Part shown: in pieces, positions 53,707 through 61,870 of the stretch
Numbering within the stretch: the stretch's first letter is position 1
Layout of the letters: each line of letters begins with the position of its first letter
Source of the DNA: Cupriavidus laharis
Lineage (GTDB): Bacteria > Pseudomonadota > Gammaproteobacteria > Burkholderiales > Burkholderiaceae
Direction: 5' to 3'
Assembly (NCBI RefSeq): GCF_914271435.1
Contig: NZ_CAJZAI010000009.1
Location: 124,001 to 188,000 of the forward strand
Length of the DNA: 64,000 bases
Notes under the pieces: generated by a model
Database searches by the model: none
Seen by the model: only the letters and a program-made list of their open reading frames with translations
What the model was told of the DNA's origin: nothing
Position numbers and translations under genes: made by a program

Positions 53707-54717
53707 TCAGAGCGGACTGGCCCAGGCTACGCGCGTGCCCTGGCGCAGGCACTCCTGGATGGCGCGCACCTGCGTGGCGATCGGGCCGGGTACCGGCACC
53801 GCGCCGTCCAGCACCTTGCGCGTCCAGGCCGCCGTGTCCGGCACGTCGCTGCCCTGCGGCAGTTCCGGCACATCGGCGATCGAACCACTGGTCGGGTCGA
53901 CGATGGTTTGCTGGTGGCCATCGTGCAGCCAGTCGATGCGGCTGCCGCGGCGTGCATCGGCCACCACCTCGCCTTCTGTGCCGCGCGCCAGCAGCACATT
54001 GGCCGGCTCATGCGAGAAATAGTCAGTCAGCGTTTCGCGGTACTCGGGATGCGTATAGCTGTACAGGCGCAGCGCCTCGGCCGGCGAATGCGCGCCGACC
54101 GGCTGCAGCATCTTGGCCACGGTGTGCGACGAGTTGCGCAGGCCGATGACATTGCGTCGGTCCAACAGCTGAGACAGGCCCGGCGACAGCACATCCACCG
54201 GCACGACTGCCAGCGGCCCGTTGGCGCCGTCGCCATCGCGCAGGCGCGCGGCGGCCTCATCGGTGGAGGTACACAACGGTACGCCGAGCGCTTCGAACAG
54301 GGTCAGGCTCGTCACGCGGCCCTGAAACACGCGCGAACCGTGCACCAGCACCGGGATATTTTCGCGTGCCAGCAACAGGGCCAGCAGCGGCACCAGGTTG
54401 GGCTGCTTGCGCGCGCCGTTGTAGCTCGGGATGACCACCACCTGGCGGTCGCCCGGCGCGGCCAGCGGCCGGCAGTGCGCGTGCGCGGCCTCGAGCATGC
54501 CGGCCAGCTCGTGCGGGGCCTCGCCCTTGATGCGGTAGGCCATCAGCACCGCGCCCAGCTCCAGGTCCGACACGCGACCGGCCAGCATGGCGTCGAACAG
54601 GGTTTGCGCGTCTTCGCGCGGCAGCGCGCGGGCGCCGTTCACGCCGCGGCCGATTTCCTTGATGTAGCGGGCCGCGGTGAAGGGGCCCGTGGCAGGTGTG
54701 GCGGTCGATGTGGTCAT
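53707..54717 (-). CDS. ybiB: YbiB-like protein, glycosyl/phosphoribosyl transferase family 3 fold
   Basis: A 336-residue protein homologous to anthranilate phosphoribosyltransferase (TrpD). It has YIKEIGRGVNGARALPREDAQ, LGAVLMAYRIKGE, and a region IPSYNGARKQPNLVPLLALLL in place of the TrpD PRPP loop. YbiB proteins have lost the TrpD activity and bind nucleic acid. The start ATG at 54717 (MTTSTATP) is used. It follows nrtD by 91 bases on the same strand; this gene is often placed beside nitrate assimilation genes in this group. Confidence 0.85.
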   Translation of the reverse strand: MTTSTATPATGPFTAARYIKEIGRGVNGARALPREDAQTLFDAMLAGRVSDLELGAVLMAYRIKGEAPHELAGMLEAAHAHCRPLAAPGDRQVVVIPSYNGARKQPNLVPLLALLLARENIPVLVHGSRVFQGRVTSLTLFEALGVPLCTSTDEAAARLRDGDGANGPLAVVPVDVLSPGLSQLLDRRNVIGLRNSSHTVAKMLQPVGAHSPAEALRLYSYTHPEYRETLTDYFSHEPANVLLARGTEGEVVADARRGSRIDWLHDGHQQTIVDPTSGSIADVPELPQGSDVPDTAAWTRKVLDGAVPVPGPIATQVRAIQECLRQGTRVAWASPL

Positions 54718-54808
54718 GGGCGGGCAGCGTTGGGGTGATTGGAGGTCTCGCTTCATGATAGCGGAGCGCCGCCGCCACGCCCATGGCGGCGGGCGCGTCC
54801 GTGGCCGT

Positions 54809-55612
54809 TCAGGCCGCTTCCTGCAAGGCCGGGTTGCGCTGCTTGCGGTAGAGGAAATCCAGCACCGCCGTGCGGCAGGCGTGATAGTCCTTGTCCTCGG
54901 CCAGCGCCACGCGGTCGCGCGGCCGCGGCAGGCCGACGCTGAGGATCTCGCCGATCGTGGCCGCCGGGCCGTTGGTCATCATCACGATGCGGTCGGCCAG
55001 CAGCACAGCCTCGTCCACGTCGTGCGTGACCATGACCACGGTGCTGCGGGTCCGCTCCACGATCTTCAGCAAGGCATCCTGCAGGTGTGCCCGAGTGAGC
55101 GCGTCGAGCGCGCCGAAGGGTTCGTCCATCAGCAGCACCTTGGGTGCCATGGCGAGCGCACGCGCAATACCCACGCGCTGCTTCATGCCACCCGAGATCT
55201 CGTGCGGGAATTTCCCTTCCGCGTGGGTCAGGCCCACCAGCGCCAGCGCGTCATGTGTACGCGCCTTGAGCTGCGCCTTGCTTTCTTTGCCGCCGAACAC
55301 GCGTTCCACGCCGATGTGGACGTTGTCGAAACAGGTCATCCACGGCAGCAACGAGTGGTTCTGAAACACTACGGCGCGTTCGGGTCCGGGCCCGGAGATT
55401 TCCCGGCCCGCGCAGATCAGCCCCCCGCTGGTCGGCGTGGCCAGGCCCGCGACGAGGTTCAGCAGCGTGGACTTGCCGCAGCCCGAATGGCCGATCAGCG
55501 TGATGAACTCCCCCTGCGCGATCTGCAGGTTGATGTCGCGCAGCGCCACGAACGGCCCCTTGCGCGTCCTGAAGGTCTGCCCGACGTTTTCGATGCTGAC
55601 GAACTTTTCCAT
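54809..55612 (-). CDS. nrtD: Nitrate/sulfonate-type ABC transporter ATP-binding protein
   Basis: A 267-residue ABC ATPase. Walker A is GHSGCGKST, the Q loop FQNHSLLPWMT, the signature EISGGMKQRVGIARALA, Walker B VLLMDEPFGALDALT, and the switch histidine in VMVTHDVDEAVLLADR. It belongs to the nitrate/sulfonate/taurine class and powers import with NrtB. The ATG at 55612 gives the standard length. Nitrate is assigned from the binding protein and regulator in the same cluster. Confidence 0.9.
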   Translation of the reverse strand: MEKFVSIENVGQTFRTRKGPFVALRDINLQIAQGEFITLIGHSGCGKSTLLNLVAGLATPTSGGLICAGREISGPGPERAVVFQNHSLLPWMTCFDNVHIGVERVFGGKESKAQLKARTHDALALVGLTHAEGKFPHEISGGMKQRVGIARALAMAPKVLLMDEPFGALDALTRAHLQDALLKIVERTRSTVVMVTHDVDEAVLLADRIVMMTNGPAATIGEILSVGLPRPRDRVALAEDKDYHACRTAVLDFLYRKQRNPALQEAA

Positions 55613-55643
55613 GGCGGTTTCCGTTGGTTTGCGCGCGGCGCGG

Positions 55644-56546
55644 TCAGTTGCTGCCGTAGCTGAAGCGCCGGGCCAGCGCCAGCAGCGCATGCTCCAGCAG
55701 CAGGCCGATGACGCCGATCACGAAGATGGCAATGACGATGTGCTCGACCTTCAGGTTGTTCCACTCGTCCCACAGCCAGAAGCCGATGCCGGTGCCGCCA
55801 GTTAGCATCTCGGCCGCCACGATGACGAGCCATGCCGTGCCGATCGACAGCCGCACGCCGGTCAGCATGTACGGCAGCACGGCCGGGAACAGCACGCGCG
55901 TGAACACCTTCCATTCGGAAAGGTCCAGCACGCGCGCCACGTTCAGGTAGTCCTGCGGCACGCGGGTGACGCCGACTGCGGTATTGATCACCATCGGCCA
56001 GATCGAGCAGATGAAGATGGCCCAGATCGCGGCAGGATTGGCGGCCTTGAACAGCAGCAGCCCGATCGGCAGCCACGCCAGCGGCGACACCGGCCGCAGC
56101 AGGCTGATCACCGGCGATGCCATCGCGTTCAGGAAGGCGAAGCGCCCGAGCACGAAGCCGGCCGGAATGCCGACCAGCGCCGCGAGCCCGAAGCCCGCCC
56201 CGACGCGCGCGAGCGACGCCAGCACGTTCCAGCCGATGCCCTGGTCATTGGGGCCATTGCGATAGAACGGGTCGCTGAAGAGCGGCGCGGCTGCATTCCA
56301 GGTGGCGCCTGGTGTCGGCAGCGCCGGGATCAGGGTGGCGATGCCGTGCCAGGCAAGCACGAACAGCGCAAAGCCCAGCAGCGGCGGCACGCCTTTGAGC
56401 ACGAAGGTGCTGAGCGCCTCGCGGCGTTCGGCGCGGCGTGCCTGGGCTTCGATCTCCAGCGCGCGGCGCCGCGCGCGCTCACTGGAATCTGGGTCGGCCT
56501 GCAAGCGGGTGGCGCCTTCCGGCACGGGTCTGGCGATGGCATTCAC
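55644..56546 (-). CDS. nrtB: Nitrate ABC transporter permease
   Basis: A 300-residue inner-membrane permease with a basic, charged N-terminus (RARRRALEIEAQARRAERRE) and about six helices. The EAA-like loop is INTAVGVTRVPQDYLNVARVL, and GIPAGFVLGRFAFLNAM and VSPLAWLPIGLLLF are typical of the NrtB/SsuC class. It lies between nrtA and nrtD, with gaps of 52 and 31 bases, so the three are one transcript. Confidence 0.9.
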   Translation of the reverse strand: MNAIARPVPEGATRLQADPDSSERARRRALEIEAQARRAERREALSTFVLKGVPPLLGFALFVLAWHGIATLIPALPTPGATWNAAAPLFSDPFYRNGPNDQGIGWNVLASLARVGAGFGLAALVGIPAGFVLGRFAFLNAMASPVISLLRPVSPLAWLPIGLLLFKAANPAAIWAIFICSIWPMVINTAVGVTRVPQDYLNVARVLDLSEWKVFTRVLFPAVLPYMLTGVRLSIGTAWLVIVAAEMLTGGTGIGFWLWDEWNNLKVEHIVIAIFVIGVIGLLLEHALLALARRFSYGSN

Positions 56547-56598
56547 GTCTGGCTCCTTGGTTCAGGGGCAATCCGAAACGATGGCGATGGCCTGCGTG

Positions 56599-57912
56599 TC
56601 AGGCCTTGATCTTGAAGCCGTCGGCGTAGGCCTTCGGGTCCTTGGTGGCATCCCACACCACGCCGTCGATCAGCTTCGCGGTGCGGAAGTCGCTCTTGGG
56701 CAGCGGCACCTGCGCCGCCGCGGCGGCCTGCTTGTAGAGGTCGATGCGGTTGACCTGCTTTGCCACCGCGAGATAGTCGGGATGGGTCTTGAGCAGGCCC
56801 CAGCGCTTGTGCTGCGTCAGGAACCACATCCCATCCGACAGGAACGGGAAGTTGGCCGAGCCGTCCTGGTAGAACTTCATGGCGTCGGGATCATCCCAGG
56901 TCTTGCCCAGGCCATTGCTGTAGCGGCCCAGCATGCGGTCCAGGATGATGTCCATATCGGTGTTGACGTAGGACTTGGCGGCGATGGTCTCGGCCGTCTT
57001 GCGGCGGTTCGAGGCCGACGCGTCGATGTACTTCGACGCCTCCAGGATCGCCGCCACCATGGCGCGCGCCGTGTTCGGGTTCTTCTGCACGAACTCGGCG
57101 GTGGTGCCGAGCGTTTTCTCGGGATGGTCCTTCCAGATCGCCTGCGTGGTCTCCGCCGTAAAGCCGATCTTGTCGGCAATGGCGCGTGCGCCCCATGGCT
57201 CGCCCACGCAGAAGCCGTCCATATTGCCCACGCGCATATTGGCCACCATCTGCGGCGGCGGCACGGTGATGGCCTTGGCGTCCTGCATCGGGTTGATGCC
57301 GTTGGCGGCCAGCCAGTAGTACAGCCACATGGCGTGCGTGCCGGTCGGGAAGGTCTGGGCGAAGGTGTAGTCGCGCTTTTCCTTGCTCATCAGCGCTCTC
57401 AGGCTGGCGCTGTCTTTCGCCCCCTTCTCGGCCAGCTTGGACGACAGCGTGATGGCCTGTCCGTTGTGGTTCAGGCTCATCAGCACGGCCATGTCCTTTT
57501 TCGGGCCACCGATGCCCAGCTGCACGCCATAGACCAGGCCGTACAGCACGTGGGCGGCGTCGAGCTCGCCATTGACCAGCTTGTCGCGCACGCCTGCCCA
57601 GGACGCTTCCTTGGTCGGCGTGATCTTGATGCCGTACTTCTTGTCGAGCCCCAGCGTCGCCGCCATGACCACCGAGGCGCAGTCTGTCAGCGGGATGAAG
57701 CCGATGCGCACCTCGGGCTTCTCCGGCGCGTCCGAACCTGCCGCCCATGCGCCGGCGCGCACCAGCGGATCGACCAGGGTCATCACGCTGGCCCCGGCAA
57801 TGGTGGCCAGCGCGCGGCGGCGGCCGCTGCTGGCCGGTGCCGCGTCGGCAGTGGCGAGGTTGGCATCGACCGCGGCGGGCAGCGGCTTGGCATTCCTGAG
57901 GCGAGAGGGCAT
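56599..57912 (-). CDS. nrtA: Nitrate ABC transporter substrate-binding protein (NrtA/CmpA family)
   Basis: A 437-residue binding protein. The N-terminus carries a twin-arginine-like signal (SGRRRALATIAGASVMTL), so it is exported folded. The mature protein begins VRIGFIPLTDCASVVMAA and has TPTKEASWAGVRDKLVNGELD and GFCVGEPWGARAIADKIGF, the ligand-site segments of NrtA and CmpA. It captures nitrate in the periplasm for NrtBD. The start is 26 bases after the leader terminator, so expression depends on antitermination. The NasS sensor belongs to the same family; this one has an export signal, so it is the transport form. Confidence 0.9.
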   Translation of the reverse strand: MPSRLRNAKPLPAAVDANLATADAAPASSGRRRALATIAGASVMTLVDPLVRAGAWAAGSDAPEKPEVRIGFIPLTDCASVVMAATLGLDKKYGIKITPTKEASWAGVRDKLVNGELDAAHVLYGLVYGVQLGIGGPKKDMAVLMSLNHNGQAITLSSKLAEKGAKDSASLRALMSKEKRDYTFAQTFPTGTHAMWLYYWLAANGINPMQDAKAITVPPPQMVANMRVGNMDGFCVGEPWGARAIADKIGFTAETTQAIWKDHPEKTLGTTAEFVQKNPNTARAMVAAILEASKYIDASASNRRKTAETIAAKSYVNTDMDIILDRMLGRYSNGLGKTWDDPDAMKFYQDGSANFPFLSDGMWFLTQHKRWGLLKTHPDYLAVAKQVNRIDLYKQAAAAAQVPLPKSDFRTAKLIDGVVWDATKDPKAYADGFKIKA

Positions 57913-57926
57913 TGCTGGGCTCCGAG

Positions 57927-57990
57927 AAAAAGCAAAAGCGTCCCGATCCGCAGCCCGCGTTCGCCAGAAGACGGGTGCAGCCCGGGACGC
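57927..57990 (-). terminator. Attenuator terminator in the nrtA leader
   Basis: GCGTCCCG (57938-57945 on the plus strand) pairs with CGGGACGC (57983-57990); on the minus strand the hairpin is followed by TTTTGCTTTTTC. It lies in the leader and not after a gene, so it would block nrtA unless antitermination occurs. It follows the two ANTAR-type hairpins by 19 bases. Confidence 0.8.
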
Positions 57991-58009
57991 CGTTGTCCAT
58001 GGCGTGGCG

Positions 58010-58060
58010 CGGCCCGCGTTGGCCGTACCCGCCTGAGTTGTGATCGGCCCTCGTTGGCCG
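58010..58060 (-). promoter_or_regulatory. Two-hairpin ANTAR antitermination target in the nrtA leader
   Basis: On the minus strand two hairpins with the same CGGCC/GGCCG stem occur 19 bases apart: loop AACGAG at 58045-58060 and loop AACGCG at 58010-58025. Both loops are six bases with A at position 1 and G at position 4, the published rule for ANTAR target RNAs. The regulator gene directly upstream encodes an ANTAR protein. The gap 57913-58259 contains no gene. Confidence 0.88.
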
Positions 58061-58259
58061 ATGCGCGGATAACGCAATGGCTGTGCCAGGCTCAGTGGCG
58101 GCCTGGACGGCCTGTGCAGGGGGCAAAAACGGGAATCCGGGGTGAGTCGTGCCCGCCGGCCGCGCAGGCCGGGCCGGGAGGGAGTGCCGCTGTCATTCAC
58201 CAGCGCCAGATTTGTGCATTGCACCAGCGGCGTGCCGGAGCCGCACCGCGTGCGGATGC

Positions 58260-58913
58260 TCAGCCCATCACGTCGATCACGCGCTGGGCCGCGTCCACCA
58301 GCTTCAGGCCGCGCTCCATTGCCATGCTGCGCAGGCGCTTGTAGGCCTCGTCCTCGGTGATGCCGCGCGCCTGCATCAGCAGGCCCTTGGCGCGCTCGAC
58401 CACCTTGCGCTCGGCCAGCTTCAGGCGCGTGGCATCGAGTTCGGCGCGCAGCTGCTGGTCCAGCTCGAAGCGGGCGTAGGCGACGTCCAGCACGGTCTTG
58501 ACGCGCTCGGCGCGCAGGCCGTCGACGATATAGGCCGTGATGCCGGCCGACAGCGCAGCCTTGATGCGCTGCGCGTCGTCGTTGTCGGTGAACAGTACGA
58601 TGGGGCGCGGTGCGTGCTGCGTGGACACGCACACGTGCTCCACGGTGTCGCGCGCGGCGGATTCGGAGGCGATGATGATCAGGTCCGGCTGGCTGGCCGC
58701 GATCACGTCGGGCAGGCGCAGGTCGGCGTCCACGGTCTGGATGTCGGTGAATCCGGCGCTGAGGAGCCCGCCGCGGATGGTCTCGACGTTGAGCGGGTCG
58801 ACGTCATGCGGGTCGCGCACCAGCAGGATGCGCAGCGTGCGGCTGCCCGGTGCGGGGCCCTGAGGGGGCTGGCTGGACTGGCTGGAAGAGGGGGACGGGT
58901 GGCGGCGGGTCAT
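58260..58913 (-). CDS. nasT: NasT-type ANTAR antiterminator with pseudo-receiver domain
   Basis: A 217-residue protein. A receiver-like domain (RILLVRDPHDVDPLN, PDLIIIASESA) lacks the phospho-acceptor aspartate, with Ala82 in its place, and the usual lysine (AYIVDGL). The C-terminal ANTAR RNA-binding domain is KLAERKVVERAKGLLMQARGITEDEAYKRLR broken by short turns. NasT-type regulators bind paired hairpins in leader RNA and stop a terminator forming. The ATG at 58913 is chosen for its conserved start of the receiver; a serine/proline-rich leader of about 25 residues precedes it. It sits just upstream of the nrtA leader. Confidence 0.88.
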   Translation of the reverse strand: MTRRHPSPSSSQSSQPPQGPAPGSRTLRILLVRDPHDVDPLNVETIRGGLLSAGFTDIQTVDADLRLPDVIAASQPDLIIIASESAARDTVEHVCVSTQHAPRPIVLFTDNDDAQRIKAALSAGITAYIVDGLRAERVKTVLDVAYARFELDQQLRAELDATRLKLAERKVVERAKGLLMQARGITEDEAYKRLRSMAMERGLKLVDAAQRVIDVMG

Positions 58914-59131
58914 GGCTATCGTGGGTTGCCTCGCACCATGCAAGATCCGCGCCGGGTATTCGTTCCGGCACGCCGCTGGGCACATAAGGGGCTTACCCGT
59001 ATTCACTGTATGCCGTCGTACGCAGGCCGGCGGGCAGGTGTATCCTGTTGCCCTGCTGCGCCCCGGGGGGTGTCTGCTGGCGACACCGGCCGCCCGTGCG
59101 CACAGATATCAGAACAAGTCTGGAGAGATGC

Positions 59132-59833
59132 ATGACCGAATTCGTTTTTGCCCCGCCGGCACCCGTTGGCGTGCCCGTGCGCGGCAGCAACGCTAGCTTC
59201 CCGGTGCGCCGCGTGTACTGCGTCGGCCGCAACTACGCCGCCCACGCCCGCGAAATGGGCTCGGACCCCGACCGCGAGCCGCCGTTCTTCTTCTGCAAGC
59301 CGTCGGATGCGGTCAGCTACGTGGCGGACGGCACCGAGGGCGCCTTCCCGTATCCACCGGGCACCAGCAACGTCCACTATGAAGTGGAAATGGTCGTGGC
59401 GATCGGCAAGGGCGGCAAGGACATCCCGGTGGAACAGGCAGCCAGCCATGTATTCGGCTACGCCGTGGGCCTGGACATGACGCGCCGCGACCTGCAGAAC
59501 GAATCGAAGAAGACCGGCCGCCCCTGGGAGACCGGCAAGGCCTTCGACCGCTCGGCGCCGATCGGCCCGATCGTGCCGGTGTCGGCCATCGGCCATCCGG
59601 AGAAGGGCGAGGTGACGCTGTCCGTCAACGGCGTGGAAAAGCAGCGCGGCGACCTGGCCGACCTGATCTGGTCGGTGCCGGAAATGGTGTCGTACCTGTC
59701 GAAGCTGTTCGAACTGCAGCCCGGCGACGTGATCTTCAGCGGCACGCCCGAGGGCGTGGGCCCGGTGGTCAAGGGCGACGTGATGCAGTGCCATGTCGGC
59801 GGCGTGGGCGACCTGACCATCAAGGTGGTCTGA
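59132..59833 (+). CDS. Fumarylacetoacetate hydrolase family protein (fumarylpyruvate hydrolase-like)
   Basis: A 233-residue FAH-fold enzyme. [15 protein letters not shown] begins the domain, [11 protein letters not shown] follows, and the metal-ligand acids are in [29 protein letters not shown] closes the active site. The short length fits fumarylpyruvate hydrolase of the gentisate pathway (NagK type) better than the long fumarylacetoacetase of the homogentisate pathway. The next gene is a zeta-class isomerase, 4 bases downstream, which supports the gentisate or homogentisate route. No ring dioxygenase is in the window. The ATG at 59132 follows TGGAGAG. Confidence 0.88.
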   Translation: MTEFVFAPPAPVGVPVRGSNASFPVRRVYCVGRNYAAHAREMGSDPDREPPFFFCKPSDAVSYVADGTEGAFPYPPGTSNVHYEVEMVVAIGKGGKDIPVEQAASHVFGYAVGLDMTRRDLQNESKKTGRPWETGKAFDRSAPIGPIVPVSAIGHPEKGEVTLSVNGVEKQRGDLADLIWSVPEMVSYLSKLFELQPGDVIFSGTPEGVGPVVKGDVMQCHVGGVGDLTIKVV

Positions 59834-59837
59834 TCCG

Positions 59838-60485
59838 ATGAAGCTCTACAGCTATTTCCGGAGCTCCGCGTCCTATCGCGTGCGTATCGCGCTGGAGCTG
59901 AAGGGCCTGCCGTACGACTACGTGCCGGTGCACCTGCTCAAGGACGGGGGGCAGCAGCTGCTACCCGAGTTCCGGGCGCTGAACCCGGACGGCCTGGTGC
60001 CCGCGCTGGTGCTCGACGATGGCCAGGTGCTGCAGCAGTCGGTGGCCATGATCGAGTACCTGGACGAGATCCATCCCGAGCCGAAGCTGCTGCCCGGCAC
60101 CGCACTGGACCGCGCCTACGTGCGCGGCCTGGCGCTGGAGGTTGCCTGCGAGATCCATCCGCTGAACAACCTGCGCGTGCTGAAGTACATCAAGCGCACG
60201 CTGGGCGTTGCCGACGAGGCCAAGGACGCGTGGTACCGGCACTGGATCGAACTGGGCTTTGCCTCGGTCGAGGCCAACCTGGAACGCCAGGGCAAGGTCG
60301 GCCGCTTCTGCTTCGGCGATACGCCGACGCTGGCCGACATCTGCCTGGTGCCGCAGGTCTTCAACGCGCAGCGCTTCAATATCGACGTGAGCCGCTACCC
60401 GACCATCGCGCGGATCCAGGAAGCGTGCATGGAACTGCCGGCGTTCCAGAAGGCGCAGCCGAAGGAACAGCCCGACGCGGAGTGA
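59838..60485 (+). CDS. maiA: Maleylacetoacetate/maleylpyruvate isomerase (zeta-class glutathione transferase)
   Basis: A 215-residue zeta-class glutathione transferase that isomerises cis to trans with glutathione as cofactor. The active-site region is YFRSSASYRVRIALELKGLP; the classical SSCS has alanine in place of cysteine. NPDGLVPALVLDDGQVLQQSVAMIEYL split by short pieces is the glutathione site. It pairs with the FAH-family gene 4 bases upstream. Glutathione for it comes from gshAB. A terminator between convergent genes follows. Confidence 0.92.
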   Translation: MKLYSYFRSSASYRVRIALELKGLPYDYVPVHLLKDGGQQLLPEFRALNPDGLVPALVLDDGQVLQQSVAMIEYLDEIHPEPKLLPGTALDRAYVRGLALEVACEIHPLNNLRVLKYIKRTLGVADEAKDAWYRHWIELGFASVEANLERQGKVGRFCFGDTPTLADICLVPQVFNAQRFNIDVSRYPTIARIQEACMELPAFQKAQPKEQPDAE

Positions 60486-60502
60486 TTGGCGGGCTCAGCC
60501 AT

Positions 60503-60535
60503 GAAAAATGCCCCGGCAGGACCGGGGCGTTTGCT
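60503..60535. terminator. Terminator between maiA and ftsY
   Basis: GCCCCGG and CCGGGGC form a 7-bp stem with a 5-base loop, with an A run on the left and a TTTGCTT on the right. It best suits ftsY on the minus strand and is weaker for maiA. Confidence 0.7.
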
Positions 60536-60551
60536 TATTCGGGCGACGCAA

Positions 60552-61676
60552 TCAGCCGAGCAGCGCGTCGGCAAACTCCTCCGCCTTGAACGGCTGCAGG
60601 TCTTCCACCTTCTCGCCGACGCCAATGAAATAGACCGGCACCGGACGCTGGCGCGCAATGGCCGCGAGGATGCCGCCCTTGGCGGTACCGTCGAGCTTGG
60701 TCACGATCAGGCCGGTAAGGCCGAGCGCGTCGTCGAACGCGCGCGTTTGCGCCAGCGCGTTCTGGCCGGTGTTGGCATCTATCACCAGCAGGACCTCGTG
60801 CGGGGCCGTGGGCATGGCCTTGCTGATCACGCGCTTGACCTTCTTGAGCTCTTCCATCAGGTGGAGTTGCGTGGGCAGGCGCCCGGCGGTGTCGGCCATC
60901 ACGATGTCGATGCCGCGCGCGCGCGCCGCATTGACCGCGTCGAAAATCACCGCGGCCGGGTCGCCGCTCTCCTGCGCCACCACGGTCACGTTGTTGCGCT
61001 CGCCCCAGATGGTGAGCTGCTCGCGCGCGGCGGCGCGGAAGGTGTCGCCGGCTGCCAGCAGCACGGACTGGCCGTAGTGCTGGAAGTGCTTGCACAGCTT
61101 GCCGATGCTGGTGGTCTTGCCGGCGCCGTTGACGCCCGCGATCATCATCACCAGCGGCTGCTCGCGGCCCAGCGCCATGGTCTTTTCCAGCGGGCGCAGC
61201 AGCTGCACTAGCAGGTCGCGCAGCGCGGCCTTGACGCCTTCGGCCGATTCGATGCGCTCGCTGCGCACGCGCTTGCGCAGCTCGCCGAGCAGGTATTCGG
61301 TTGCCTCGACGCCGGCGTCGGCCATCAGCAGGGCGGTCTCCAGTTCCTCGAACAGGGCTTCGTCGACCTTCATGCCGACGAACAGCGTGCTCAGGTTCCG
61401 GCTGGTCTTGGACAGGCCGGTGCGCAGGCGCTGCATCCAGCCACGCCGGGCTTCCACCGTCTGCGCCGGCGGTGGGGTCAGCTCCATGTCTTCCAATGCG
61501 GCCGGCGCGGCGACCGGCGCCGAAGCAGCGGGTACTACCGGCGCGGGAGACGGGGCAAGGGACTGGGCCGGGCTGGCGGCGGGGGAGGGTGCCGGGGCGG
61601 GAGCCGGGGCCGCGGCGGGCGGTTCTGCCGGCGCAGGGGCCGGCTCGGCCTTGCGCTTCTTCCAGAAACTAAACAT
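60552..61676 (-). CDS. ftsY: Signal recognition particle receptor FtsY
   Basis: A 374-residue GTPase. The N-terminus is a long Ala/Pro-rich, mostly uncharged stretch of about 70 residues. The NG domain begins near TRLSKTSRNL-like sequence (GLSKTSRNLSTLF) and has G1 GVNGAGKTTSIGKL, G3 DTAGRL, G4 TKLDGTAKGG and YFIGVGEKVEDLQPF. It receives ribosome-nascent chains from SRP at the inner membrane. The A domain here is proline/alanine-rich and not acidic as in E. coli. It diverges from the M16 peptidase genes. Confidence 0.95.
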   Translation of the reverse strand: MFSFWKKRKAEPAPAPAEPPAAAPAPAPAPSPAASPAQSLAPSPAPVVPAASAPVAAPAALEDMELTPPPAQTVEARRGWMQRLRTGLSKTSRNLSTLFVGMKVDEALFEELETALLMADAGVEATEYLLGELRKRVRSERIESAEGVKAALRDLLVQLLRPLEKTMALGREQPLVMMIAGVNGAGKTTSIGKLCKHFQHYGQSVLLAAGDTFRAAAREQLTIWGERNNVTVVAQESGDPAAVIFDAVNAARARGIDIVMADTAGRLPTQLHLMEELKKVKRVISKAMPTAPHEVLLVIDANTGQNALAQTRAFDDALGLTGLIVTKLDGTAKGGILAAIARQRPVPVYFIGVGEKVEDLQPFKAEEFADALLG

Positions 61677-61870
61677 TGGGGAAAGGGGTCAATACCCCGT
61701 CAGGATCGGCCGCCGTCCGGCGGCGCCGTTAATCATCAAGGCCTTACGCAATATTCCGGCACGCCACCCGCCTCTCGTTGTGGTGCGTGCCTGCTTTTGC
61801 GTATAGTTCGTAACACAGCGGATTCATGGGCACATGAATCGATCGGCAAAATTCTAGCAGACGGGGTTGC

